Shown piece after piece: positions 25,564-34,185 of a stretch of 64,000 bases of DNA (positions within the stretch are counted from its first letter, which is position 1; each line of letters starts with the position of its first letter). A program made the translations under genes and the position numbers. The DNA is from Bradyrhizobium sp. 195. Its GTDB lineage: Bacteria; Pseudomonadota; Alphaproteobacteria; Rhizobiales; Xanthobacteraceae. Location: the NCBI RefSeq assembly GCF_023101665.1, contig NZ_CP082162.1, forward strand, positions 496,001 through 560,000. The letters run 5' to 3'. The notes beneath the pieces were generated by a model. That model searched no databases and was not told the DNA's origin. It worked only from the letters and a program-made list of their open reading frames with translations.

Positions 25564-26544
25564 TCATGCGAAAATGATCTCTTCGATCGTGATGGTCGAT
25601 GCCGGCACCTCTTCCGCTTCTTCTGCGCCATCGACCAATAGCACGGCATGGCGTGAGCCTTGAGACGCGAGCCGATCGACGAGAAGACAGCCGGCGCGAT
25701 TTTGATGGCGCACTCTGATCGTCACTGACGAACTCATTCGCTCATTTCGATGGACGGAAGACTTGGAGCCCTTCTCCGCGGCCGCCGTTACACGGTCTCT
25801 CTCTATGGGTCGCAATGCTACTTGCGGTGCGATCGGGCCTCGTGCCGATTGAGCTCCAGCGGCACCTTCACCATCAGCATGGGAGCCACCAACTTCGCTG
25901 CGAATTTTGCGTGCCAGCTGACGGGCATGTGCGTTGGTGAAGCTCTCCTGCGCTGCGCATAAGGTCTCGACGGTGTTGGGCTGCTCGCGCCAAGCCTGGT
26001 AGAGTTCATACACAGCGCGGATTGATGAGCCGGCAAGCTTCGACCGGAGGAATTCCGGCATGCTCTGGACCGAGGCGTAGCGAGACACCCAGTCCCTAGG
26101 CTTGCCGAGCTTGCGCGAGATGTCCGCTTGGTTGTCACCCTGCTCCAAGCGGTCCGCGATGAATGCCGCAATTTCGGGGGCATTGAGGTCTTCGCGCTGG
26201 ATATTCTCGATCATCTGAACGTAGCGATCCGCAGAACCAACGGCATGAATGAAAGCCGGGATGTCGCGGAGGCCGGCGCGCTTGGCAGCACGATACCGCC
26301 TCGCGCCCATGACGATCACGTACCGGCCTTCGTCGGTCCCTTGCCGCAGCACAATCGGTTGCAGCACGCCATGCTGAAGGACCGATTCCGCAAGCTCCTC
26401 GAGCTTCTGTTCGTCGAAGCTGCGGCGGGGCTGATCCGGATCTTCGTCAACTTGATTGATGGGGATGGAAATCGGCTGCCCGGTAGGGGCAGCCACTTCT
26501 TCCGCGGCGTCGATGAGCTGCTTAAAGCTAAGATCAAGCGCCAT
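25564..26544 (-). CDS. parB: ParB/Spo0J-family partition protein
   Basis: A 326-residue ParB. The N-terminal ParB/sulfiredoxin domain includes INQVDEDPDQPRRSF and the CTP-binding type motif YVIVMGARRYRAAKRAG. The helix-turn-helix region follows (DNQADISRKLGKPRDWVSRY). The linker is long and the C-terminus short (TITIEEIIFA). It would bind centromere palindromes, load as a clamp and stimulate ParA. Its start overlaps the end of parA by 11 bases. It differs from the RepB of the repABC unit 5 kb away, so the window has two partition systems. Confidence 0.9.
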   Translation of the reverse strand: MALDLSFKQLIDAAEEVAAPTGQPISIPINQVDEDPDQPRRSFDEQKLEELAESVLQHGVLQPIVLRQGTDEGRYVIVMGARRYRAAKRAGLRDIPAFIHAVGSADRYVQMIENIQREDLNAPEIAAFIADRLEQGDNQADISRKLGKPRDWVSRYASVQSMPEFLRSKLAGSSIRAVYELYQAWREQPNTVETLCAAQESFTNAHARQLARKIRSEVGGSHADGEGAAGAQSARGPIAPQVALRPIERDRVTAAAEKGSKSSVHRNERMSSSVTIRVRHQNRAGCLLVDRLASQGSRHAVLLVDGAEEAEEVPASTITIEEIIFA

Positions 26545-27295
26545 GTGCCGTCTCGTTCATCTGCGCGACGATCTTGGCGAGAACGTCACGGATTTCGCGA
26601 CCAGCTTCCTGCGCAGAGCGGCGCTTCAACTTCCAGACCGGCAGGCGTTCCGCCACGGCCTCAGCGTAGCCGTCCCTTGCAACGATCTGACCCGGGAACA
26701 CATATTTGCCGGCCTCCCGCAATAGTTGTTCAAGATGCGTCCTTTGGCGGGGCGACTTCGTGTTGAAGTTCGAAGGCAGCAACCCGAGGAACTTCGTATC
26801 CTGGCGGCCATAGCGCCTCTGCACGCCGATCACAGTTTGCATCAGCCCTTTGACGCCCTTGATCGAATAGTCTTCCAGATAGATGGGAGCCAGCACGTGC
26901 GACGCCGCAACCAAACACCCGACACTGCGCAATCCAAGCGATGGCGGTGTATCGATGACGCAGGCATCGAACTGATCCGACGCAATGGCGAGGTTTTCTT
27001 GCAGAGTCGTTATGGCAGCGGCATTGCTGCGATCGAGATCAGTCAGCGAGCTATCGGCCGGCGCTAGCGTTAAGCCTTCGTCCTCTCGAGGTGCGATCCG
27101 GATCCCCGGCTTGAACAAATCCGCGGCTAATGTTGAACCGGCATATTTCCTCAGCGTGTCCGACGCATTGCTCTGCGCATCAACGTCGATCACGAGAACG
27201 CGGAGATTCGCTTCCGCCATGAACCAAGCCAAATGCACAGCAAGCGTCGTCTTGCCGACCCCGCCCTTTTGATTGTTGATGACAATGGTCTTCAT
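26534..27295 (-). CDS. parA: ParA-family partition ATPase
   Basis: A 253-residue Walker-type ATPase with the deviant Walker A KGGVGKT at residues 10-16, DVDAQSNAS for the A' motif and FDACVIDTPPSLGL for Walker B. There is no N-terminal DNA-binding extension, so autoregulation would need ParB or another protein. It moves plasmid copies over the nucleoid. The palindrome at 27360-27377 is about 65 bases before its start, fitting an operator or centromere. Confidence 0.9.
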   Translation of the reverse strand: MKTIVINNQKGGVGKTTLAVHLAWFMAEANLRVLVIDVDAQSNASDTLRKYAGSTLAADLFKPGIRIAPREDEGLTLAPADSSLTDLDRSNAAAITTLQENLAIASDQFDACVIDTPPSLGLRSVGCLVAASHVLAPIYLEDYSIKGVKGLMQTVIGVQRRYGRQDTKFLGLLPSNFNTKSPRQRTHLEQLLREAGKYVFPGQIVARDGYAEAVAERLPVWKLKRRSAQEAGREIRDVLAKIVAQMNETAHGA

Positions 27296-27359
27296 CTTGA
27301 GGTCCGAAACGGGTCTAACGGCGCGGGGGGCATATCTTCGTCCATCATGTCGTGGGAGA

Positions 27360-27377
27360 TGTTGGTTTGAACCAACA
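27360..27377. promoter_or_regulatory. 18-base palindrome upstream of parA
   Basis: TGTTGGTTTGAACCAACA. It shares TGTTGGT...ACCAACA with the site at 25226 and differs only in the central four bases, which keep symmetry. Likely ParB site or parAB operator. Confidence 0.6.
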
Positions 27378-28128
27378 GACGATCGCGAATCCGATCACCG
27401 GAACGATCCCGAAATTCATCCGGCGAATCCCCTGCCAGAAGAGTCAGGTCGGTCCATAACCATCGGGAGGAGCAAATTCTGGCTAGGGCGGCTGAGATCG
27501 TGCTCGTTGCTGGACCACCGCTGTCGACACGGCCGCGAGAGGATCGTCACGCGAATGCGCGGAGACCGCTTGCGGGCTCCGGGAGCGTCGCAGCGCGGCG
27601 CGAGTAGAGCCGTCCCCTAAGGGGCTCGCCCAAGCGTCCCTGCTGCAAGAGTGGACCCCTGGATACGAATTCTTCTATGCGACGGCTATGTGCATCGATG
27701 AGAATACATTCTGCCTACCGCGAGCGAGAGTCGTACCGTCGGTTCAAGCTCGACCACTGCCGGCTGTTGCGATAAAGACCGGCGCAATTGCAAGCCAGGC
27801 ATCGCAACGGGCATCCTGACAGCGAAGTCGCCGTTGAGGAAAGATTTAATCCGGCAAGGGTGGAGTCAATTTCCGGCGCAATTGACCGATCGAAGATGAA
27901 TCGATCTGCCCAGTCCGATTCACGATACTCATTGGACGGAGCTTGCGAGAGAAGCAAGAATCCGCCCATGCCGAAATCGGAACCAAATCCGCTTCATCTG
28001 CACCGCATCGATGCCGCGCGCAATATGCGGCGGTTCGGGGATTACGGCTCCGCCTGCGATGCCGGCTCTATCAGTTCCAAGGCCTTAATGTCAGACGAGC
28101 AAAATCGAAACAAGACGGAGCCCGTCCC
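27378..28128. other. Intergenic region between parA and the HU gene
   Basis: About 750 bases with no gene I can support. CCCCTAAGGGG near 27614 is a short palindrome. Promoters for the leftward parAB operon (left end) and the rightward HU gene (right end) are expected here but no clear boxes were identified. Confidence 0.45.
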
Positions 28129-28434
28129 ATGACGACTACCAATGAGATTGCCGAAAAGATTGCAGCCGAGAACGAGCTGACAAAGGCTCAGGCGAAAACG
28201 ATCGTCGATGGCGTGTTCAAGGCGATCGCTGATGCGGCCGCAAGCGGAGCCGAGACGAGCCTTCCCGGGTTCGGCAAGTTCAAGGTCAAGGATAGCCCCG
28301 CTCGTGAGGGCCGCAATCCGTCGACCGGCGCAACGATTGCGATCGCAGCTTCCAGGAAGCTGACTTTCACGCCTGCCAAAGCCATGAAAGATGCTCTGAA
28401 CGGAGGGGCGGCCCCTAACGAGGGTGCATCGTAA
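28129..28434 (+). CDS. HU-family DNA-binding protein
   Basis: A 101-residue histone-like protein. The dimerisation half is TTTNEIAEKIAAENELTKAQ followed by a helix; GFGKFKVKDSPAREGRNPST spans the start of the DNA-clamp arm with the usual RxGRNPxTG sequence, and the C-terminal helix follows. It would bend and compact DNA, and could assist partition, replication or recombination of the element. ACGGAG lies about nine bases before the ATG at 28129. A hairpin follows directly. Confidence 0.93.
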   Translation: MTTTNEIAEKIAAENELTKAQAKTIVDGVFKAIADAAASGAETSLPGFGKFKVKDSPAREGRNPSTGATIAIAASRKLTFTPAKAMKDALNGGAAPNEGAS

Positions 28435-28437
28435 CAC

Positions 28438-28457
28438 GAGGGGGCTTATGCCCCCTC
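28438..28457 (+). terminator. Bidirectional hairpin between HU and a convergent small gene
   Basis: GAGGGGGC, loop TTAT, GCCCCCTC: a perfect 8-base-pair stem three bases after the HU stop. It overlaps the stop codon of the leftward gene ending at 28446 and can serve both. Confidence 0.6.
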
Positions 28458-28589
28458 CTCGGCTGCGAGCGCCTCGTGGCGTTGGCGGATGAGTTCGGCG
28501 AGTTCGATTTCGAGCGCCTTGCGTTCCGCCGGCGTGAATACGCAGTCGCGCAGCTCGGCGCGCAATTCTTCAATGATGTCGATGGTCAT
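28446..28589 (-). CDS. 47-residue hypothetical protein
   Basis: Reads MTIDIIEELRAELRDCVFTP then a helical Glu/Arg/Ala-rich tail. CCGGAG lies eight bases before the ATG at 28589, favoured over an upstream in-frame ATG. The heptad-like pattern (IEIELAELIRQRHEAL) suggests a short coiled coil. It lies just downstream of the DUF736 gene on the same strand. Function unknown. Confidence 0.6.
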   Translation of the reverse strand: MTIDIIEELRAELRDCVFTPAERKALEIELAELIRQRHEALAAEEGA

Positions 28590-28650
28590 GATCGCATCTC
28601 CGGTCGAAGGAAGCAGGCCCCGCCGTGCGGCGGAGCCCACTGGCTGAGCT

Positions 28651-28962
28651 TCAGTCCCGGTTCGGCCGGGACCAGATCAGCTGGAGGCCTTCCGCACCTT
28701 CGACCTCGGTCAGGGTGGCGTAGATCGGAGCGGGGAAGCTCGGATCGTCCAGCTTGACGGAGAGGTAGTCGCGCTCGGTGTCCTTCGCGGTCTTCTGCCA
28801 GGCCGCACCCAACTCGACGTTGCCCGAGTAGATGCGGAAGTGCGGTCCCTTATCGGAAGGATTCTCGACGCGGATCAGCTTGGCCTTGACGTTGAGGTTG
28901 AGCGTCTTGATGGCGCCGGAGAAGCCGTTGCCCGTGGAGGTGAAGGTGCCGATGGTAGCCAT
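28651..28962 (-). CDS. DUF736 family protein
   Basis: A 103-residue small protein of DUF736, common on rhizobial plasmids and conjugative elements. Typical stretches: [16 protein letters not shown] at the start, [39 protein letters not shown], and the end LIWSRPNRD. The fold is probably an all-beta barrel and the function is unknown. A second DUF736 gene at 38075-38389 has the same layout, and the two share about 250 bases of upstream sequence with a conserved hairpin. Confidence 0.92.
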   Translation of the reverse strand: MATIGTFTSTGNGFSGAIKTLNLNVKAKLIRVENPSDKGPHFRIYSGNVELGAAWQKTAKDTERDYLSVKLDDPSFPAPIYATLTEVEGAEGLQLIWSRPNRD

Positions 28963-28974
28963 TGTCTCATTCCC

Positions 28975-29235
28975 TTGGTTTTCTCGGGCCGCGCCTATCG
29001 CGACCTCGATGGCGGTCGTGAGACCGGAGGCGATCGACTTGCACCCAAAGGGCCGAAATGAAATGGAGGGCGGCCGGCAGCGACTTTCTTGGACCGCGAG
29101 GAATGGCGCGCAGCGCCAGGGGAAGAAAGTCGAGGACGGGCGTTGCAGGGATAAGATCGAGAGCCCGCAAAGCGGGATCGCCCTTCGGTCAGACCAGCCT
29201 CTATCGAGGACGCAGATGGGTGCGCCCGTCGCGAA
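28975..29235 (-). ncRNA. Conserved structured leader of DUF736 gene, copy 1
   Basis: This region upstream of the DUF736 gene resembles 38400-38660, upstream of the other DUF736 gene. A hairpin is shared: GACTTTCTT (29082-29090) pairs with AAGAAAGTC (29123-29131), enclosing an inner GGCGC-GCA-GCGCC stem. In the other copy the second pair changes from A-T to G-C on both sides. It could be a 5' leader element or a separate small RNA; the transcribed strand is presumed to be that of the gene. Confidence 0.5.
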
Positions 29236-29671
29236 AACACATGGAATGAAGACAGACGGCCCTATGCGCCATTCGGATCAAGGCAACGAGCGTCGCAGTG
29301 GAACGTCGTTCACCGTAAGCAGGCCACATAAGAGCCGGGTCATCACCTACCAGGGAAACTATCGCTGTCAGCAACGTCGGCGGACCTGTCGAAGCGGCCA
29401 TCGCAAGATCGATAACGAGGCTGCCCACGTTCTCGCCATGCGGATGCAACCCGGTCCTCCGCATCCGTGCGACCGACACGCCGCGAGGCGTGAAACAGAT
29501 GCTAGCGTCGGTGGACGTGCCGGCCGCCGAGTCCGGGACGATTCCGCCGGCACGCGCGATGGGACGAAGCTCGGCGTGCCGGTTGCAAGGCCGCACAGCA
29601 TTGGTGCGGGTTGTGAGCACGATCGACGTCAACAGCAGATCCGGCTGCCGGGCTCGATTTCGGTTCGAACG
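29236..29671. other. Non-coding stretch
   Basis: No supported gene or site between the DUF736 leader and the zinc-ribbon gene. Short open frames here are Arg-rich and look like chance reading. Confidence 0.4.
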
Positions 29672-29854
29672 TTACTTGGCCGGGGGCCGCAGCGGACTTT
29701 CCGCCCATTTCCGGGCGGCGGGATCGCGCAGCGGATCGTCTTCGCAGGCCAGGCAGACGTAGCGCGGCCGGCCCGGCGCGACGTCATCGGGCACAGCCGT
29801 CATCGGCTTCCCGCACTTCGGGCACAGCGTCCGGCTCAGGTAGAGCGGAGTCAT
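29672..29854 (-). CDS. Small zinc-ribbon protein
   Basis: A 60-residue protein beginning MTPLYLSRTLCPKCGKPM and carrying a second pair CLAC about 20 residues on, so CxxC-x20-CxxC binds one zinc. CAGGGA lies before the ATG at 29854. I recall similar short CPKCGKPM proteins in Bradyrhizobium, of unknown role. Cytosolic. Confidence 0.65.
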   Translation of the reverse strand: MTPLYLSRTLCPKCGKPMTAVPDDVAPGRPRYVCLACEDDPLRDPAARKWAESPLRPPAK

Positions 29855-30002
29855 GGTTTTTCCCTGCCGGGACCAGCTTAGTTCCCGGTGCGCCGCGAGC
29901 ACAAGTAGATCGCCGAAACTTGTCCGTATGCACCAGACCGCTTGACGTGGAGCGCATCTAGCATTGAAATCCGGCTTTCAGTGATGTTGCGGGGGTGGCG
30001 TC

Positions 30003-30200
30003 GTGGAAGAATTTTACAGGAGTTTCGCGCAGCGGGCGCGCGATCTAGCCGAGAACGCGGACCCATTCACCCGGCGGCGGCTCCTGGACCTGGCCAAGCG
30101 ATACGACCTCAAGAGCAGACCAGGATCACCCGGCGGACGGTCCATCCTGCCCCCGCGCGCAACGCCACCGACCGTGCTGTTCTCCGGCTCTGGCGACTGA
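30003..30200 (+). CDS. 65-residue hypothetical protein
   Basis: GTG start at 30003, close to GGGGGTGG. Begins MEEFYRSFAQRARDLAENAD, followed by PFTRRRLLDLAKRYD, a helical pattern seen in many short Bradyrhizobium proteins (x-DPFTRxRLLxLAxxY). The C-terminal third is Pro/Ser-rich. No function known to me. Confidence 0.5.
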   Translation: MEEFYRSFAQRARDLAENADPFTRRRLLDLAKRYDLKSRPGSPGGRSILPPRATPPTVLFSGSGD

Positions 30201-30439
30201 CGAAAAGGTCGCGGTGCAGATCGTGGGCCGCTTCACCGCCACATCGTGGGCGCGCTCTTAGTCTGTGTTCTGCCACTCCCCTTCTCCTTCCTTTACATCG
30301 CGCCACGGTGCCTCCCGCGCCTTCCGGCGGTGGCATCGCTTCTATCGAACCATCGAACACTTCAATCACGCCCGCAGTGCAGTTCGCGTCCCGCGGTTCT
30401 GGAGACGCAGTCGCAGGGCGTCGGAATGCCCGCTCGCTG

Positions 30440-31657
30440 CTAGGAAGCCTGTTTATCATTCGCAGTCTTTTGCTTCTTCCAGAGCGCCATGATCTGCGGT
30501 CCGATGGAATAATTGCCGGCCCTAGCTTTCGCCGTAAGACCCCGCAGGTAGCCGCCCGGGCTTTTGACTTCCGCCGAGCGTTGCAGGATCGCGGCGACCG
30601 TAACCGCTGCATCGCCCTCGCCCATCGCGTCCACGGCGTCTTCCCAAGCGCTCGGGCTGACCCCCAGCGCCGATCGAACGACCGCGGCCGTGGCGATGAA
30701 TTCCGGCCAGCTTCCGATTCCGGTCCGCGAGTACATCGCAATGTCGGGGCAAGCCTTGAGGATCAGCCCCAACGGGAATCCCGTCGCCTGTTGGCTCCTC
30801 CTCTCCGGTACCGGTTGGATTTCACTGATCGCCCCCCCGCCTTTTTGGGAGGCTGGTTCAAGTTCAATAGAGGGGTCTGGATTTGAATTCTGATAGTGCG
30901 CGCCGGAATGGCTGTCATTGCCGTCCGTTTTCTGTGCAGAGAGATGAGAATCCAACAGCTTGCCTGCCTCTGCGGCGAGACGCTCCAGGTTTTCGGCCAG
31001 AGGCTCGAGCAGGCCTAGCCCGACCGCGCGCGGCAAGCGGCCACTGAGACCGGCAAAGCGCCTCCGAATATCCCCCCAGTCGCCCAGGGCCCCCTCCTCC
31101 GCCGCAACGGCAATGATCTTGGCGATATCCCGCCGGAGTATCGAGACACGCTCCCGCGCCAGGGCGATGGTGCGGCGCTCGATCCTCACCTCGTCGGCCA
31201 GACGATCGAACTCCTCGGCCCGCGCAACGATCGGCGTCAGATCGAACCCGAACGCCTGCTCGATTGTGCCATCGCCGGATCGCCGAGCGTATCGCTTTCC
31301 GTTGGGGCTATCGCGGCGGATGATGAGTCCCGCGTTGACCAGCGCGAACAGATGCCGGCGGAGCGTGGTCCCTGCCATGCCATGCGCGCGCTCGCTCAGA
31401 GACGCGTTAGAGGGGAAGACAACGAGGTTGCCAGGGGTGAGAGCCGTCTCTGGCAGACACGTCAGCAAGGCGTTGAGCACGGTCAACGCACGATCCGAGA
31501 TATCGAGCCGCTCCCTCGCATCGGTGATCGCGCGGAAGATCTTCCACTTGTGAACTACTCTGCCTTCAGGGCATGCCTTTGCGGCCGCCTGGCTCGTCAC
31601 CATGGCAAGCGTTAGCGTTCGCCGCCCGAAGGGCGTCGTTGGGTGACTGTCGGTCAT
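30440..31657 (-). CDS. repC: Replication initiator RepC
   Basis: A 405-residue RepC, the initiator of repABC plasmids, which normally contains the origin inside its own gene. The N-terminal half is a winged-helix region (FRAITDARERLDISDRAL, PSNASLSERAHGMAGTTLRR in parts) and RHLFALVNAGLIIRRDSPNG; the C-terminal part GGYLRGLTAKARAGNYSIGP is typical. The ATG at 31657 was chosen over one at 31678 by similarity of the family start (MTDSHPTTPFGRR). It is the third gene of repA-repB-repC, separated from repB by about 250 bases that carry the counter-transcribed RNA. Confidence 0.93.
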   Translation of the reverse strand: MTDSHPTTPFGRRTLTLAMVTSQAAAKACPEGRVVHKWKIFRAITDARERLDISDRALTVLNALLTCLPETALTPGNLVVFPSNASLSERAHGMAGTTLRRHLFALVNAGLIIRRDSPNGKRYARRSGDGTIEQAFGFDLTPIVARAEEFDRLADEVRIERRTIALARERVSILRRDIAKIIAVAAEEGALGDWGDIRRRFAGLSGRLPRAVGLGLLEPLAENLERLAAEAGKLLDSHLSAQKTDGNDSHSGAHYQNSNPDPSIELEPASQKGGGAISEIQPVPERRSQQATGFPLGLILKACPDIAMYSRTGIGSWPEFIATAAVVRSALGVSPSAWEDAVDAMGEGDAAVTVAAILQRSAEVKSPGGYLRGLTAKARAGNYSIGPQIMALWKKQKTANDKQAS

Positions 31658-31749
31658 GTTCTTCGCCTTTCCAGGCAAAGAAAAAGCGCTCGGCGAATCG
31701 ATACCGCAGCAAATACGCTTGACTGGGATTCGCGTCCGTGATTCTCTAA

Positions 31750-31806
31750 GGCTGCTTACACGTTAGAGAAGGCTTCCGGGCGGAGACGTTTCGGGGGCCT
31801 TTTTCT
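31750..31806 (+). ncRNA. Counter-transcribed RNA of the repABC unit
   Basis: Antisense to the repC leader, in the place where repABC plasmids encode a roughly 50-60 base ctRNA that limits RepC. TTGACT (31719-31724) can serve as -35 with a weak ATTCTC -10 16 bases on. The RNA would end in a terminator: AAGGCTTCCG (31769-31778), 13-base loop, CGGGGGCCTT (31792-31801), then TTTTT. The 5' end is estimated. Confidence 0.75.
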
Positions 31807-31908
31807 TTGCGTTCTACTCCTCTGTTGAAAATCGATACGCCTACTGATCGCGCGGCAAGCCCTCTCGGCTGGCTGCGCCATGTTCTGCAGGAGCCTCGGG
31901 AAGCGCGC

Positions 31909-32907
31909 TTACGCGGTTCCCTTGAGGTACTCCAAGTAGAGTTCACCTAGCCGCCCGACGACGAATTCACCGAACCCCGGGGCGACCTTCTCGTTTACTG
32001 CGAGGGTGGTCTTTTCCGTTTTGCGTTCGATCGAGGCGACCGCCTTGCCGTCAGCGGACGTCCAAGACTCTGGTTCCGTTCGCTGCGGCCTGGGCGCAAG
32101 CGCTGCACATACGGCAAGGAAGCGCGCATCGGAATCTTTACTGCGAAAGGTCTGGCTCGATACCAGCTGTGCCAAGTCGCCGATTGCATCCCTGCCCTGG
32201 AGCAAGGCTTCGAGCTCCATCCAGCGTCTCCGGCCCGTCTTCGGCGCTGGGCCGATCGCCTCGATCAACGCACGCGGAATGGCTCGGCCGACCGAGATCA
32301 GGCGGGAGAGTTCGGTCTTGTCGACGCTAAGGGCGGAGCCGATCGTGTCGCGCTTGAACTCGCGGTCCTCAAGAGCGACGGCGTAGATTGCCCTCTCGAT
32401 GAACGAAAGATCCTTCCGTTCGCCGTTCTCCTTGCCTTGCGCCACCACGAGCTCTTCGTCAGTCATCTTCCTGATGACCGCACGAACTGGCTTTCCGAGC
32501 GCCTTCAGCGCCCTCACCCGGCGATGACCGTAAGCCGTCTGGTAGCGGGCCGGCTGACTCGGATGAGGACGCAGTAAAACGGGGACGAGCTGGCCGTTGG
32601 CGGAGATCGATTGGACCAGCGCCTCATGCTCCTCGTCCGCACCAGGCATCCGGTCTGGTACGATTGATGCGTCGATCAGCGAGGGATCGATTTCGAGCAC
32701 TGTCTCGCCATTGGCGAACCGATCGGCCAGCGCTCTCGCCGCTTCGCTCTCGGCCGACAATCGCTCAAGCGATCGACTCATCGCTCCGACAACTCCACGC
32801 CCGCCGAGGGTCGGCTGCGGTGCCCTCCCCTCTTCCGCCGGCGGCGCGCTCGGAGCGGCTTGCGTGGCATCGCTCAGCAGATCGCTGAGTAGGTTCTTGC
32901 GTCCCAT
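31909..32907 (-). CDS. repB: RepB, centromere-binding protein of repABC
   Basis: A 332-residue ParB-like protein. The N-terminus MGRKNLLSDLLSD and the GAMSRSLERLS segment are the RepA-contact features of RepB proteins. The ParB domain carries RYQTAYGHRRVRALKALGKP and the HTH segment GSALSVDKTELSRLISVGRA. It would bind the GTTGACCGCGGTCAAC sites at 35019 and 35200. Its start shares a base with the repA stop (TGATG), so the genes are coupled. Confidence 0.93.
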   Translation of the reverse strand: MGRKNLLSDLLSDATQAAPSAPPAEEGRAPQPTLGGRGVVGAMSRSLERLSAESEAARALADRFANGETVLEIDPSLIDASIVPDRMPGADEEHEALVQSISANGQLVPVLLRPHPSQPARYQTAYGHRRVRALKALGKPVRAVIRKMTDEELVVAQGKENGERKDLSFIERAIYAVALEDREFKRDTIGSALSVDKTELSRLISVGRAIPRALIEAIGPAPKTGRRRWMELEALLQGRDAIGDLAQLVSSQTFRSKDSDARFLAVCAALAPRPQRTEPESWTSADGKAVASIERKTEKTTLAVNEKVAPGFGEFVVGRLGELYLEYLKGTA

Positions 32908-34133
32908 CAGGCTCTCCCCCAGGCCGCTTGCATGAGATTCTGGATCTCGCCATTGACGCCGTCGAGCGATTCCATCGCGCGGTCGTAGGTCGATCGCGTG
33001 AACTGTTCGCGCGGCACCTCGTAGAGGGTTTGCTTGGTGATGCCGGCGTCACTGATAGCGGTGCTTTTCAGCATCATGTTTGTGATCATGCGATCGCCGA
33101 AAAGCGATCTCATGAAGCCGACCATCTGCGCCTGCGGACCGTCGCCGGGTTCGTAGCGGGTGACGAGATATCTCATCCAATCGTAGTTCATGTTGCCGCC
33201 GGCTTTCGCGACGACTTCCAGCAAGTCCGAGGTCATCAGGAGAAACTGCGACATCGACATCACGTCGAGCATTTGGGGGTGCACCGGGATGAGGACTGCG
33301 GTTGCGGCGCATAGCGCCGACAGCGTGAGAAATCCCAGCTGGGGCGGACAATCGATGACAACGGCGTCGTAGTTCGCTTCCACCGACCCGAGCACCGTCG
33401 CCACCCTTGCGAAGAAGAGTGGGTCTCCGGACTGCCGTTGGGCCAGAGCCTTGGGCGTCTCGTGCTCGAATTCCATCAGTTCGATGTTCGCTGGTACGAT
33501 ATCCAGGAGCGGGAAGTAGGTCCGTCGGATGATGTCGCTCAGTTCGCGGCGGCTGTCGTCGTAGCGGATGGCACCATACAAGGTGCCGTTCTCTTCGACG
33601 TCGAATTCGGGCTGGTATCCATGCAGAGCCGACAAGGACGCCTGAGGATCGAGGTCGACGGCAAGAACTCGATATCCCTGCAAGGCGAGGTGCTGGGCCA
33701 GGTGCGCCGCGCTGGTGGTCTTGCCGCTACCGCCCTTAAAGTTGACGACGGCTATGACCTGCAGATGCTCCCCTTCCCTGCGCGTCGGCAGATATCGGCG
33801 CGAGGCCTTTCCGGTCTCATCGAGATAGGTCCGAAGGGCCTGGATGTCGCCCAAGGAATAGAGACGTCGGCCGGCCGGGCCGATCTCGGGCTCGGGCCCC
33901 TTCTTCTCGAGCGACAACTGCCGCAAATAGGAGTCGTTCACGCCGATCAACTTGGCCGCTTCGCCGGACGAGAATCGACGTAAGGTTTTGGCCGCTTTCG
34001 GGGGGAAGAGCTTAAGTCTGTGGGCGACAAGCTTCGCCGACAGCTCGCGAGCGTCCGCAGCGATCAGTTCATGGATCGCGCGAGGCTCATTTAACGCCGA
34101 ATGACCGGCGACTTTTCGTTCTGTCAAAGACAC
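32907..34133 (-). CDS. repA: RepA, partition ATPase of repABC
   Basis: A 408-residue ParA-type ATPase with a DNA-binding N-terminal region (RFSSGEAAKLIGVNDSYLRQ), used for self-repression, and the ATPase domain with KGGSGKTT at 133-140, DLDPQASLSALHGY and AVVIDCPPQLGFLTL. The GTG at 34133 was taken as start; the site before it is poor, and later starts cannot be ruled out. It is the first gene of repABC. A 12-base inverted repeat spans its 5' end and the upstream region (34092-34185) and could be its operator. Confidence 0.92.
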   Translation of the reverse strand: MSLTERKVAGHSALNEPRAIHELIAADARELSAKLVAHRLKLFPPKAAKTLRRFSSGEAAKLIGVNDSYLRQLSLEKKGPEPEIGPAGRRLYSLGDIQALRTYLDETGKASRRYLPTRREGEHLQVIAVVNFKGGSGKTTSAAHLAQHLALQGYRVLAVDLDPQASLSALHGYQPEFDVEENGTLYGAIRYDDSRRELSDIIRRTYFPLLDIVPANIELMEFEHETPKALAQRQSGDPLFFARVATVLGSVEANYDAVVIDCPPQLGFLTLSALCAATAVLIPVHPQMLDVMSMSQFLLMTSDLLEVVAKAGGNMNYDWMRYLVTRYEPGDGPQAQMVGFMRSLFGDRMITNMMLKSTAISDAGITKQTLYEVPREQFTRSTYDRAMESLDGVNGEIQNLMQAAWGRA

Positions 34134-34185
34134 GGCGGCATCTCGTGGTTACGACATTTTGCCGAAAACTCTACATTCGGCGTTA
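34092..34185. promoter_or_regulatory. Inverted repeat around the repA start, candidate operator
   Basis: TAACGCCGAATG (34092-34103, within the first repA codons) and its exact complement CATTCGGCGTTA (34174-34185, upstream) are 70 bases apart. Further TTCGGC/GCCGAA halves lie between (34160, 34206). Long-range pairs like this suit looping or two-site binding by RepA. Confidence 0.5.

Noticed and set aside
27715..27969. 84-codon leftward open frame upstream of the HU gene
   Set aside because: No clear ribosome binding sequence and no family; Ser/Arg-rich C-terminus. Treated as non-coding.
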